Counted from the stretch's first letter, positions 33,027 through 45,301 are shown. The stretch is 64,000 nucleotides of DNA from Sebastes aleutianus (GCA_916700875.1 CAKAKS010000167.1:1-64000); one strand, 5' to 3'. The notes: generated by a model from the letters alone, not told the origin. Numbers and translations are program-made.

Positions 33027-33428
33027 CAGGGGTCTGCAACCTGCGGCTCTGGAGCCACATGCGTCTCTTTAGCCCCTCTCCTGTGGATTTTTTAAAATGG
33101 AAATGAATAACTGTTTTTTGTTTACATTTTCATTTTTATTTATCATTATTGTAGGTCTATGGTACGGCGGTACGAGGGAGTATTAGGGCCACATTGAGGA
33201 AAAAAAATAAATCTGAGATTTTGAGAATAAAACCATAATATTAAGAGAGTAAGTCATAGGTTTATGAGAAAAAAGTTGGAGTATTATGAAAATAAAGTCA
33301 GAAGTTTAAGAGAAAAAAAGTCGTAATATTATGAAAGTAAAGTCAAAGGTTTACGAGAAAAAAGTCGTAATATGAGAATAAAGTCATAAGTTTAAGAGAA
33401 AAAAAGTCGGACTATTATGAAAATAATA
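33027..33428 (+). mobile_element. hAT-type element (CAGGGGTCTGCAACC), right part lost
   Basis: The left end CAGGGGTCTGCAACCTGCGG and the block TGGAAATGAATAACTGTTTT match 40607-41400 and 55871-56506. It then has repeating GAGAATAAAGTCATAAG-like units. The copy stops near 33428, before the inverted half of the structure. Confidence 0.75.
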
Positions 33429-33522
33429 AAGGTATACTAAATACTCGAGGGAGTTCTCTTTTACTGATACTGGGCTTTCCTGTTCATATCCTATCTAGTG
33501 GAGCGCATAGTGGAAAAATCAT

Positions 33523-34106
33523 GCAAATAGTGATACAAGTACCAAATTTGGCATGATGATTCCCGAGGGGCCACTTAGCAAATATAAAGGATTGGCCACT
33601 TGAAAATCCAAGATGGCCGCCAAATTGACCTGCTGATAATGAATTCTATCGTAGAAATATTCTACTTGGTCGATTTGAGAGAGATCTCGGTGTCAAATTA
33701 TGTGTTTTCTATCATGCTGGACATAATTTTGATAGTTTTAACAATTTTGAATTGAAATATGGCGGCCATTTTTCAAGATGGCTGTCAAATTTACTCACTG
33801 AGAATGTTTTCCTTTAAAAAAATGCATGTACTTGGTCAATTTGAATGATTGTGATGTAGAATTATATGTTTTCTGGTATGCTTGATCTAATTTTTACAGC
33901 TTTAACATCCTCCAATAAGTTTTTTCTTACGTTTTGGCTGTCCGGTGAGTCTATGCTTTCTGCCAAAAGTAAGAAAAAACGTATTATTGGATCTCATCTT
34001 GAAAAATGGCCGCCATCTTGGATTTTCAAGTGGCCAATCGTTTATATTTGCTTAGTGACTCCTCGGCAATCATCATGCCAAATTTGGTGCTTGTATCACT
34101 ATTTGC
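33523..34106. repeat. Palindromic element with 100-bp inverted arms
   Basis: The left arm 33523-33620 (GCAAATAGTGATACAAGTAC, CAAATTTGGCATGATGATTC, TTGGCCACTTGAAAATCCAA, GATGGCCGC) is matched in reverse by the right arm 34008-34106 with only a few mismatches. The 390-bp centre contains further AAGATGGC/GGCGGCCAT words in both orientations. It is probably a non-autonomous foldback transposon. No target duplication was found. A 104-codon frame at 33866-34180 reads across the right arm and is a by-product. Confidence 0.75.
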
Positions 34107-34159
34107 ACAATTTGACTGAAATATTGATGTTATCCGCTCCACTAATCCGGGGTATTATA

Positions 34160-35094
34160 TTGAGCAGCTCCCCATTATAACCATTTTTAATTACTTTTTA
34201 CTGAAATTGAATATGTTTTGTTTTATGTTGGCTATAGTTGTTATTGTACCATCAAATATTATAGTAGGGTAATAGAGTTAGACTCTGATGGACAGAGGAG
34301 CCCAATATCAGAGAAGCTCATGAAAGAAACCCTCTATGAGGAAATACATTGATGGATGAAAGCGTGGGGAACAGAGACAGTTTGGAAAGGCCACATTAGG
34401 CTGTTCAGACTGCAATAAGGTCCCAAGAAGGCTTTGACAACGTTCCAAGGGGTCCCCTGAAAAAGTGATGGAGGGATTCATTTTTCCACTGCGTTTGATT
34501 CAGGCTACAGTGACACAGGTCAGAACCTGCGTCATTGGTAATTGGGTTTGGATAAGGTACTGTTCTATCGCTGCAGGTCTTTGGTTTGTGTGTTAATATG
34601 TCTAATACTCTAGTGGATCCAAGGAGACTTGGCAATCAGCTTTCATTGTGTGGTGCATCAATCCTCACAGGAGGGAAAATTAGTTTTTAGAGGCAAGTTG
34701 GGCAGTGTGAACTGTGAAAAGCATTACATTGATTATTAGGTACTGCTACTACTGGGTCTAATTACATCGGATCTATTCCGGAGCAGATGTGACTGTCCTC
34801 TGGTCTCTTTTGGATCAGGTCTGTTTTTTTTTATGCATGTTGGATTCAGGTAGGCTTTCTGAGGGGGCCGTTTCAGATCCTCTTGCTCTATGACTGGGGT
34901 TGAATGTGAGTCCAGCCAAGTCGCACTCAACGGCGTATGAACAACACGGTAATTTCACCTGCAATAAGAACACCGTTCTTGCTTTTGGTGTGTCATTTGT
35001 GTACCATGTAGTCTGTATTGACTGCAATGCTAACACATCCGCATAAATACGCGACACTTAGAGCTAGTGATGTAGAATAAAAAGTGAGAAAGAC
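34160..35094. other. Spacer without recognised features
   Basis: No element ends and no repeat matches. Several minus-strand frames of 60-80 codons overlap in different registers and are not supported. Confidence 0.35.
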
Positions 35095-35350
35095 TGCTTG
35101 TGGTGGGTGGGAGGCGAAGTGGATGGGTCCAACAAACACAGGCCTTTCACCAGGAGACTGTTGTTCATGTCCCAAATGTTGTTGAGTTATTTTGAAGTTA
35201 CGTATGTAACGCTTGCGATGTGTTTTCTATATTATGCTGTTTCAGTAGGTATTTTAGCTTACATTCTTATTTTAAGCCGCACCAGGATGTTTTTCTTAAA
35301 CCTAACTAAGTGGTTTCGTTGCCTAAACATAACTGCGGCCGTTACCATAG
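35095..35350 (+). repeat. Dispersed repeat (TGGGTCCAACAAACACA family), forward copy
   Basis: It carries GGAGGCGAAGTGGATGGGTC, CAACAAACACAGGCCTTTCA and CCAGGAGACTG, then CTTAAACCTAACTAAGTGGT and TTCGTTGCCTAAACATAAC. It matches 8930-9118 in inverse and shares the CTTAAACCTAACTAAG tail with 46400-46430 and 46535-46560. An 89-codon frame overlaps it and is not considered real. Confidence 0.6.
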
Positions 35351-36994
35351 CTTGTTGTGTAGTGTAAAAATGGCAATGGCAAAAAGAGGTGGTCAAATGC
35401 GAAAAGGCGAAAATACGTCCTCATGATTTATTACACGGCTCTGTTGAATACTGAAATCTGATTGGTCAATCACTGCGTTCTACGGTTTGTTATTTCTTTA
35501 TAGCGGACCGTTGTTATGGGCGCAGTTCCGATGTCGGACTCTGGCGGACTGTTTTTGTGTCAAATTATTGCTTTCTTCAATAAGTAGCCGTGTAATAAGC
35601 GGTATAATGTACAGCTAGCGGGTCATTGTTGTGAAAGAAACCCAGACAGGGCGAACAATGACCAGCTCGCTGTAAATTATCCCTTACATGCCGAATGTTC
35701 TTGTAATGTCGTGCTATTTATAACACCTTATCGTGAGATCGGGTTGGTGAGTCAGACCCGACTGTAACACAACTGTATTGACAGTTTAAACAACTTTTAT
35801 GAACGGAGAAAAGTCTCCTGTGAAGAGTACATTAGAGAGTGCGTAGGAATTCAAATCATCCGTTTCAGCGTCATCAGTATTGTGCCCTTCCCTAATTGTC
35901 TTCTCACATATAGTGTAGGCTGGCAATTAAAAAATGAGTCATCAGGAAATACAATTTCCCATATGGGCCCACAGGGACCAAATCTTATTAAATTATGTGG
36001 TGAAACCTGGCGTCTAATGCGTGTCTATCGAGAGATCTGGGAGTCTCTGAGGACATCTGATGTAAAACATCTGCATTGAATATTAAGTCTTTATATACAT
36101 ATATTTAGAGCTGACCCGCGGCACTGACAGTTGAGTTCAGAATGCAGATACGGAACAAAAGCAGCTCATTCGGTGTAAAACGAAGAGAAGCAGGTGTAGA
36201 CTTTTTTTTTTTTCAAGCACCTCCTGTGTGAGCAGCACTTGATGGTGCAGAATATTCACAGATGGAAAGTTTCAATTGAGCGTGTCATGAATTCTTGCGG
36301 CGTTCAGCGGAGACAAAATGATTGGAGGCATCCTCCCCGCTGATCATTCCCCGAAAAGTAAAGAGAGCACATCACGGCCACCGCATTAGAATCACCGAGA
36401 GATTGATTCTCGCAAAAGAAATAATGTTCTGAACCTGTTGAGCGTGTCTTCTGGGGTTTAGCTTTTCTTACCTTTACAGTTCCCTTCAAATTGTCGTATT
36501 CATAGCGTAAGTGTGTGCTTCTGTGGGAAATGACTCGTTCTCAGTACATCTGGGGATGAATAGGTGAAGATATCAGTACGAGTGATGAACGCTCCCATAC
36601 ATAGCAACACTGAATACCAATAGATTTAATCCGAGGTGTTCTATCACTCCTTATCATTTTACCTGCTGCTTAATTCGGGTACCACCTTGGTGAAGGAGCT
36701 CCATCAGTCACCTGGCTGTCAACCCGTATCCTCTACTATTCACTGTACAAATTAAGCTCCCCGTGTGGTATTCAGAGCAGATAAACAGAAAGGGAAGTAC
36801 AAAAATTCATTCAGCATATTCCTTCCCAAAATACGTATTTATAATTTTTGCTCTGAAGCTGTTTGTTTTTGGAGCTACTCTTATTCATAGAGCGCTCTCA
36901 CTGCTGTCAACAGACTAAAATATTTATAACTGTTCTTAAGCAAGTTAGCCAAGACCCAGTATGGCTTGTCAGTATTTATGTGTAAAGATGCAAG
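35351..36994. other. Mostly single-copy block
   Basis: About 1.6 kb with no repeat matches. The segment 36290-36460 (GATTGGAGGCATCCTCCCCG, ATCACGGCCACCGCATTAGA, GAGATTGATTCTCGC) is unique and moderately complex, a candidate for conserved non-coding sequence. No exon is supported. Confidence 0.35.
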
Positions 36995-37300
36995 TGAGAG
37001 CAAACCAAACTTATATTTTTAATAGTGGTAATTTGTGATTTTTTGTTTTTTAGCCATGCTAGTGGTTGTAGGGACGGCAATATTTGTCTGTCATTTGGGC
37101 GGTCTGTCAACCACTGTGTGCAAAATTTCATGGCAATCCATCCAGTTGTTGGCGAGATATTTAATGCTCTCAAAGAGGATAAATTCAACTGACTTTGATG
37201 ATCCCTCCACTTTTCCTCTAACACCCGCAGGTTGACATTTGTGGCCTTTACCAAAATATCTTAACAACTATTGAACAGATTGCCCTGACATTTGGTACAG
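36995..37300 (+). repeat. Probable dispersed repeat fragment interrupted at 37308
   Basis: CAAAATTTCATGGCAATCCA, GTTGTTGGCGAGATATTTAA, ATTTGTGGCCTTTACC and GACATTTGGTACAGATATC belong to a type of sequence I recall as highly recurrent in fish introns. There is no second copy in the window, so the evidence is recognition only. A hAT-like element begins directly after GATATC. Confidence 0.4.
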
Positions 37301-37307
37301 ATATCTA

Positions 37308-37483
37308 GGGATGTCATGAGAACCGATACTTCGGTACCAAGTCGATGCCAACATTCTAAAAATGTGACGATACTTGTTTTCTACGGTACCAAAGGTACTG
37401 TATGATGCCTGCAGGGTTAGAAATGAACACCTGCCAAGCGCCAAATCGGCTGCTTCTGTCCTCTGCTCTCTGTGTCAGAGTTT

Positions 37484-37516
<33 letters not shown>

Positions 37517-38150
37517 CAGCGCCATGCAGCAGCGAGATGCAGAGATCCTTTATGTTCAAGAAGAGGATTCACTCGTGGAGGAAAAAACTGAACTGAACAA
37601 ACTGAATTTCTATCTTTTGTTGCTTATTGCTAAATCTCTGAAAAGTGGTGTTTTTTTTATTATTGAACTCTGGACTCTTTATTGCCGATGAATGTTATTG
37701 GGACTTAAATTTGATTATCTTAAACTTAACTCCCCAGATCCACTTAGTTTGAACCAATCCAACAGAATCCAATCAAGTTTCAGGAGAAAACCATGAAGAA
37801 CTAACGTTACGTTACTGAGCACCAGTTGGATCCAGTTACTCTGCTGTTAAAATGACGTTGCATCTGGTGAAGAGCGCATTTGGCCTGTTTAGGACTCGAG
37901 ACCTGAGTTGGGACTTGAGTCACAGACTTGAGACTTACTTGGGACTTGCAAAACAATGACTTGGCCCCACCTCTGGTAGCCTATACCCAGTGACATGTCC
38001 GATGTCAGTGAATTTAAACTACTGCAATCTGAGGATATAGACACATGTACACATTACATGGAAGTTATTGTTTTTTAACTGTGGTATCGAATTTGGTATT
38101 GAGAATTGTGGAAATGCACTGGTATTGGTATCGACTACTAGATTTCTGGT
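37308..38150 (+). mobile_element. hAT-like element (TAGGGATGTCATGAGAACCG), right end decayed
   Basis: The left end TAGGGATGTCATGAGAACCG, then ATACTTCGGTACCAAGTCGA. The right part has GTATTGGTATCGACTACTAG ATTTCTGG, the expected inverted subterminal motif, but the last bases are missing. A CA tract (37485-37515) lies inside. There is no target duplication and no transposase frame. Confidence 0.6.
37485..37515. repeat. (CA)n microsatellite
   Basis: An uninterrupted AC run of about 31 nt inside the hAT-like element. Confidence 0.95.
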
Positions 38151-38637
38151 AAATCTATGGTTCCCTTAAAAAAAAAAAATAGGTCTTCGACCGTAGTGCG
38201 TAATGCATACGGCTGCATTTGCAAGCACACGCAAGCATATCCACACACTAATAATGCCTTTATTGTGTCACTATGCTTACAGGTATTATATGTTCATGTT
38301 ATACTGTATGTCCAGCAAGTACACCACAAAAGACGACAAACACAACTATGCCATCATTGCAGAAAAGTGAAGCGGTGACTAATGACTGACGAAATCTGGT
38401 TATCAGGCCATGAAATAGGCCTTATCAGTCGCTATAAGCACTATAGATGTGGGTCATAAGGGGCCTACTATGCCTACTACGTTGTAAAAGTGAAAATGAA
38501 ACTTGCACATTCCTCTGTTCAACATTTATATGGGCAGTAAGCTTGAGAAATGCTTAATTTTCGTGATGTTAGTCAGTTTTAAAGAAGGGAATGTTTACTT
38601 GTTTATCAATTACTAACAATATTACAAGGGATAATAC

Positions 38638-39295
38638 TAGGGATAACTAATCGCAAATGAATCACACATTTTTTATCCATTCAAAATGTACCTTATCAAC
38701 ATAGGAGTGGACAAATATGCTTGCAAATATATGTATGTATTTACTGTTGGAAGTCAATTAACAACACAAAACAATGACAGATATTGTCCAGAAACCCTCA
38801 CAGGTACTGCATTTAGCATAAAAAAATATGCTCAAATCATAACATGGCAAACTGCAGCCCAACAGGCAACAACAGCTGTCAGTGTGTCAGTGTGCTGACT
38901 TGACTATGACTTGCCCCAAACTGCATGTGATTATCATAAAGTGGGCATGTCTGTAAAGGGGAGACTCGTGGGTACCCATAGAACCCATTTACATTCACAT
39001 ATCTTGAGGTCAGAGGTCAAGGGACCCCTTTGAAACTGGTCATGCGAGTTTTCCCTTGCCAAAAGCGTAACTTTGGAGCGTTATTTAGCCTTCATCGCGA
39101 CACGCTAGTATGACATGGTTGGTACCAATGGATTCCTAAGGTTTTCTGGTTTCATATGATACCATCTCCAAATTAGCTTTAAAAATGAGCCCGCCAACAC
39201 ATAAAAATCACAAGTTACACTGGTTCGTTAAAGAAATTAATGGCGTTAAAACTAATTTGCGTTAACACATTATTGCGTTAGCTTTGACAGCTCTA
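38638..39295 (-). mobile_element. hAT-type MITE of the 12817 family, most complete copy, reverse
   Basis: It starts TAGGGATAACTAATCGCAAA and ends TTAGCTTTGACAGCTCTA. Internally it carries, reversed, all blocks of 12817-13317 plus the extra section CGAACCAGTGTAAC...ACCATGTCATACTAG that the 12817 copy lacks. The latter is therefore an internally shortened derivative. A clean 8-bp duplication was not found. Confidence 0.8.
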
Positions 39296-39299
39296 CAGC

Positions 39300-40544
39300 T
39301 AATATGTCTAACGTCATCAGCTAACGTCATTATACTATTGGCTCACAAGCCTTGTTAGATGTGGAAACCAAATGTCAGAAATCTTCCACAGAGATTAAAA
39401 AAAACCATCCATTTTGGACTTGTGAAAATGATTTAAATGATTAATTCTGAATCATAATATATTTTTTTAGAAAAGCGATACCTTTCTAAAAGCTCTGTCA
39501 ATGTACTACTTTTTTTATCAATTATTCACCTACATGAAAATGTTAGAAATAACACCTTTAAAAGGGAACTTTAGTACTTCCAAGTCCTTCAAATGTGCTT
39601 CACATCTGATATTACTTAGGCTACAGTAAGTTGGAGGTCACTCTTTTCCAAATGATGTCCCTGTGTATTATGTTGGTTGAAAAAAAAGCAAATTGCTCAA
39701 GGGTACAGCGGAGAAAATCATTGATGATGGCATATAACAAAAAGGTTACTGAACTCATCTGGGCCATTGTAGATAGCAGTGAAATGGTTATAGAGGAAGA
39801 CACTTCCCTGGCTGCGACTGACCATTTTTAGTCTATTACTGCAAGCTTGATAATAAAAAAATATATAAAAATCACACAGTCTGGGTTATGAGATGGTGGC
39901 ATGATTCTCTTTTTCAGTATTTTGTTGTCTGTTACCTTCTGTTTCATTTCCTTGATAATGTTCGTTCAGAGGTCTGAAACTCGCCCTGGCTTTTCTTTAC
40001 GATGTGTTATGGAATGTAATTCGGTTTAATTAGACATAGAGAACAAATACCAGGCTGTGTGCCCTCGTGTGGGGAGAAGTGATTAACCACTGGCTTTGTT
40101 TAAATATAATCCTGTCAATCACAATGCGCTTTGTCTGCGGTGCTAATAAGTATTTCATTGTTCAGCAAACACGATTTCCACCAAAATAAGATGAAGGATT
40201 AAAAATAATGAACTGTTTGCCTGCTCATTTGCATCTTGTGTTAGGTTGAAGTGTGGGTTTTGGGGCGAACTGATCGGTGCTTCGTTTACATCACGACGGC
40301 TGGAGAATGTTAATATACATGCAGGGATGGATTTAATGAAAAGATTGAGTGAAAGATTGGCACATACATTATCACATATCATGTGTAGATCCAGTATTAT
40401 TTACTTTTTAGTGCTAAGCAGCAAGCACTAATTAGGTACCATCCATTCAAACATCCATCTATCTGTACAGTTAGCCATCATTCAGCCGAACCATCCGCCA
40501 ATTAATCAATTCATTCTACATCCACGTTTATACCTTCTCTTTCC
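39300..40544. other. Mostly single-copy block
   Basis: There are no repeat matches. The stretch 40080-40260 (CTGTCAATCACAATGCGCTT, AATAAGTATTTCATTGTTCA, TGCTCATTTGCATCTTG) contains an octamer-like ATTTGCAT and looks like unique, possibly conserved non-coding DNA. No gene is supported. Confidence 0.35.
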
Positions 40545-41530
40545 ATCCATCCATCCATTTTCATGGCCACTCTATAATCATCCACCCATCTTTCCATTTC
40601 CTAGTCCAGGGGTCTGCAACCATGTGGCTTCGGAGCCACATGTGGCTATTTAGCTCCTCTCCAGTGGCTCCTTGTGGATTTTTAAAAAAATTAGTGGAAA
40701 TGAATAACTGTTTTTTGTTTACATTTTCATTTTTATTTATCATTGTTGTAGGTCTATGGTACGAGGGTACGACGGAGTATTAGGGACACATTGAGGAAAA
40801 ACATATAAATCTGAGATTTTGAGAATAAAGTCAGAAGTTTAGGAGAATAAAGTCATAATATTAGTATATATGTATGTATAGTAGTAATAATTTGACATGT
40901 TATTTTCTTTTTTTCTTGTAAAGTTATGACTTTATTTTCGTTATATTCCGACTTTATTCTCGTTATATTCCGACTTTTTTTCTCGTAACGTTGTGACTTT
41001 ATTCTCGTTATTTTACGACTTTATTCTCATAATATTACAACTTTTATCTCGTAGAGTTATGACTTTATTCTGGTAATACTACGACTTTTTTCTCGTAACG
41101 TTGTGACTTTATTCTCGTTATTTTACGACTTTATTCTCATAATATTACGACTTTTATCTCGTAGAGTTATGACTTTATTCTGGTAATATTCCGACTTTTT
41201 TTCTCGTAAAGTTGTGACTTTATTCTCGTAATATTATGACTTTTTCTCGTAAAGTTGTGACTTTATCCTAGAAATCTCAGATTTTTTTTCCCCTCAATGT
41301 GGCCCCATACCTCACTGAAAATGTTCTGCGGCTCTAGACGGATTTTTTTTTTTTTGTTTGCCTAAAATGGCTCTTTTGATAGTAAAGGTTGTGACCCCTG
41401 TCCTAGGCCTTCTTATCCTGTTCAGAGTAATGGGGGGACTGCAACCTATCCCAGCATGCACTGGACAAGAGAAAGTATACCCCAGGTCGCTACCAGGTCT
41501 ATTAACAGTCGCAGCACCAGGCAATTTACC
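40545..41530 (+). repeat. Dispersed repeat (CATCCATCCATTTTC...AGCATGCACTGG) split by a hAT element
   Basis: CCATCCATCCATCCATTTTC ATGGCC before 40607, and CTTATCCTGTTCAGAGTAAT, GGGGGGACTGCAACCTATCC, CAGCATGCACTGGACAAGAG after 41408 belong together as one very common fish repeat unit. The hAT element 40607-41400 interrupts it. Another scrap with GCATGCTGGGATTGG lies near 46820-46880 in reverse. Confidence 0.6.
40607..41400 (+). mobile_element. hAT-type element (CAGGGGTCTGCAACC...TGACCCCTG), complete with TSD
   Basis: The ends CAGGGGTCTGCAACC and AAGGTTGTGACCCCTG are inverted termini. Flanking octamers TCCTAGTC (40599-40606) and TCCTAGGC (41401-41408) agree at seven of eight. The centre is a large inverted array. 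The left half has GAGAATAAAGTCATAATATT units. The right half has more than a dozen TTATTCTCGTAATATTACGA-like units, so single strands could fold. There is no coding capacity. Confidence 0.87.
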
Positions 41531-42047
41531 GTTTCAGTCACCGCCGTGCTACCCCTAATTAATTAGGCTGCATTAATAGAAGATAATTATAATTACTCCT
41601 TAACATCACATCAGAGCTTTCCATCATCCCATCCCCAACAACGCATGCATCCGACCTTTATTTAACCATGATGGTTGAGTCATTAAAACAGTAGACTTTC
41701 AAGTAATGCCACTCAGGCTGCAGTAACTACACTCTGGCCTGGTAGTCGGCAAAAAAGTCACCGCTGAAACTAGATTTACATATCCATTTAAAGTAAACAT
41801 TTTGGTAATTCAGTTCAGTTATTTATCATAAGTAAATGAAACAGTAGCTCAATTCGGTCATAACGGAGGGAAAACAACTTTAACTCCTGCTAAAGTAAAG
41901 CTAGCTTAGCGGAGTAGTCGTAGTAACCACCTTCTCTGCTTTTAGCTCCGGTGGAAATCATGTGATTTGGTGACGTTACTTTACTTTTAAGTCACATATT
42001 AACTGTACTGAACTGTATATACATTCATTGTAATTTTTTAATAAATA

Positions 42048-42827
42048 AATTATTGAAATAGTTAATGGCGATAAATCACAAATTCATTTTTTTATCTGTT
42101 CAAAATGTACCTTAAAGGGAGATTTGTCAAGTATTAATACTCTTATCAACACGTGAGTGGACAAATATGCTGCTTTATGCAAATATATGTATATATTTAT
42201 TATCGGAAATCAATTAACAACACAAAACAATGAAAAATATTGTCCAGAAACCCTCACAGGCATTTAACATAAAAAATATGCTCAAATCATAACATGACAA
42301 ACTGCAGCCCCAAACTGCATGTGATTATCATAAAGTGGGCATGTCTGTAAAGGGAAGACTCGTGGGTACCCATAGAACCCATTTACATTCACATATCTGG
42401 AGGTCAGAGGTCAAGGGATCCCTTTGAAAATGGCCATGCCAGTTTTGCCTCAACAAAATGTAGTGTGACGTTGGAGCGTTTTTTAGCCCCCTCCTTGACA
42501 AGCTAGTATGACATGGTTGGTATACTAGGGATGTGCATTCCAGGCAAAAATACTATTCGAAAACCAATTAGTCGATTATTTATATATATATTCATAAATC
42601 GCCGCATAACCCCCAACCAAAAAAAACTGACTCATCCCTAGTTGGTACCAATGGATTCATTAGGTTTTGTAGTTTCATATGATGCAAGTATCTTCACTGT
42701 AGCTTTAAAACTGAGCCCGCTACAACCTAAAAATGGCAAGTTGTGTTTATGTGTTAAAGAAATTAGTGGCGTTAAAATTTGCATTAACACGTTATTATCG
42801 CGTTAATTTTGACAGCCTTAAAAGGTC
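42048..42827 (-). mobile_element. hAT-type MITE of the 12817 family, reverse, with two nested insertions
   Basis: It has the same blocks as 38638-39295, including CAACACGTGAGTGGACAAAT, CATGTGATTATCATAAAGTG and GACTCGTGGGTACCCATAGA. A 107-bp hAT insertion interrupts it at 42535-42641, and a TTAA-1 MITE replaces its last bases from 42828. Confidence 0.8.
42535..42641. mobile_element. 107-bp hAT-type micro-element nested in another hAT MITE
   Basis: It runs CTAGGGATGTGCATTCCAGG to GACTCATCCCTAG. Flanks TTGGTATA (42527-42534) and TTGGTACC (42642-42649) agree at six of eight. The uninterrupted paralog at 38638-39295 reads TGGTTGGTACCAATGGATTC across this point, which fixes the insertion site. Confidence 0.8.
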
Positions 42828-43335
42828 CCATATTGTAAAACATGACATTTTCATGGCTTTTATATTATAAAGCAGGTTTAAGTAATATATAAATACTGTG
42901 AAAGTATCGAAACGCTTAATCCACAGAGAAATACACACAGCCCGTATTCAGAAAACGGAGCTTTCGAAACAAGCCGTCAAGATTTCTGTCCATTTGTGAT
43001 GTCACAAATCTACAATATTTAGAGCATTTCACAGTTTAAAACGTAAGCATTCTAAATGTGTCCCAGTTTATTTCCGGTTGCAGCGGATGTGAATGACATC
43101 AGCTGACAGGAAGTAAACATGGACCCAAGCTGTTGCCAGGCAACGCAATTCTGTTCCAATTTCACTGAAAAGCACTAAAACGGAGCGTTTCAGACAGAGG
43201 GTAAATACAGCTATATCCAAGCAGACAGTATGAGGAAAATAAAGTTTTTTTTAAACATTAAAGCATGTTACCATGTTCTAGTACAAACCCAAAATACGAG
43301 TATGACCCTGAAAATGAGCATATGTCCCCTTTTAA
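42828..43335 (+). mobile_element. TTAA-1 MITE copy, full length
   Basis: Left TTAAAAGGTCCCATATTGT, right GAGCATATGTCCCCTTTTAA. Both ends show an extra A/T next to TTAA. It was inserted at the terminus (GACAGCC) of the 42048-42827 hAT MITE. Confidence 0.87.
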
Positions 43336-45301
43336 TAAAAAATATTAAGAGTAGGACAGACACCTTGATGCATTTAATTCCCCAAGGTATGGGCTGTAAA
43401 TAATCAAAATATAATAGTTCAAAACTTAAATTTTGAAGCCTTTTTTACTCAGCTTTACTGCTTCTGTAGTCATTGCTCTCTGCCAGCCGATAGGACTGAT
43501 GGTATATAAACCTCCAGTCTTCCTCTGCAGTATGTTATTCCTATCTGATGATATTTTCTTTTAATGGATACTTATGTGTTCATGTGTACACATGTAATGT
43601 GTCTTGAGGTGTGACCTGTCAAAGCATTTTGCACAACCTTTTCATATTTTCAAAGATAACACGTCCACTGCTTTGAATTTAAAGTTAATGGAAGGTCGCA
43701 GCGTTTTAAGGAAAAGCATATAAACAATATTAGAGGGATGTGACACGCCGGTGCTTAGGAGGTGTTCTCCAATTCCCCCTCGCTGTGTTTGTGGAGGACC
43801 CTGTTTCATTCAGAAGTCAGCCTGTAATTTTTTCGCTCGTAATTTCTTTTTCCCTTACCACTAGAGAGGACAAACCACAGTTATTTGACCCCCGCTTTGA
43901 ACTTTTAAAATGGAACATCTCTGCTTTTAAATTGCGGTAGTGTGCGCGCGCTTTCCGAGACCTTTCGCTGACTTTGTCTTGTTTGTGCAAAGTTTTGCTG
44001 CATTTTTCAAAGTCACACAAGGAAATAGCACGTCTGACTCCTTTCACCACCTTTCACCGTCTTTAATTGACAGCTTGTTGGCCTTCTCTCAGACCTTGAA
44101 CATCCACAGGCCTTTAAAAAACTAGCATTGGATATCTAGCTCTTTAAGATAGAAATGTCCTTGCAGAAAACACCTTTTAAGATCTCGGCTCAAAATATTA
44201 TCTTACAGAGAAAAAAATATATGCTGGTTAGCCCGAGTCACAGATAACCTTTCCCGGTTTAAAACACAAATGATCTGTGTTTGGGTTGAGCAGTTTTAAG
44301 CATCCGTGATGGAAAACAGCTAAAGCCACAGTGGCATTTTATCCTCTGCGATCTGAACATCCGCACTAATAAGAAATATTCATAGCGAGCATTCTTGATC
44401 TAAAGATATACGTGCGCTCTCTCTTCCTATTCAACCTTCATCTCAATGCCAAAAAGCAGCCTCATCGGAGCTGACACTCTGTCCGCTTTCAAAGCCGGAT
44501 TTTCAAAGCTTGCCTCTCTATCGCTGCGAAATCCAGGAAACGCTGCACCCGAGGAATTGATGTCTTTGTAGGTGAAATTCATCTATAGCAACAATCTCGG
44601 TGAAAATGGCAGCGATGCTCCCCAGACCACTGTCTGAGAGATGACATTTTGTTGAACAGTATTTCATTCCTCATTATCTTCTCATGTTCAATCCATCATC
44701 GCTCCCTTTTCTCTCTGCGATGCACCCCTCTGCCTTTCTCCCCTTTCTCTCTCTGCCCAAAAATATCTTCCTCGCACTCGCATCAGTCCCTCTTTTTCTT
44801 TCATTTCCTCCCACATGTGATTTCCACGTGATTACCTTTGCTTCGGTGAAATGTGCCATCTATACAAGCTCTAGTAAAGAAGGGGCTCCTCTGACATGTT
44901 GAATCTACACCACTATGTATTAATGGCATGTCTCATTTCTCGGCCCTTTTGTGTTCACTTGATGCTTGACGTCAGCCTCGATACTTTACCAGATGAGCCT
45001 TTTGTGTCTATATATACTATTATATATGAATGTATGTTACACCGTGAGTCACGACTGGTTGGTATGGTTCAAAACTCCATTAATATATCTGGATTTCTTT
45101 TGAAAAAATGCTGCAGAAAAGAATTACAGGGGATTATTTCTGAATCCGGAGATGCTGAAAAAGGGGAAGCAGGTAAATGTCAGCTGTGTGTGGTCAAGAT
45201 CTCATCAAAGGTTCTGAATACGTCATATTCAGACTCCAGCTGACAGGAAATGAGAGAGCATCCTAATACTGTTTGGAACGACTAAAAGTTACTGAGAGTT
45301 A
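43336..45301. other. Large low-repeat block
   Basis: Nearly 2 kb with no recognised elements. The segments 43890-44120 and 44340-44620 are unique and of moderate GC. Pyrimidine-rich sequence lies at 44690-44815. Frames of 60-115 codons (44649-45243) lack family motifs. The block directly precedes the GC-rich candidate exon and might belong to the same transcription unit, but nothing in the sequence proves it. Confidence 0.35.

Noticed and set aside
37374..37691. 105-codon frame across a CA tract
   Set aside because: It includes a run of Thr-His from the microsatellite and lies inside a hAT-like element.
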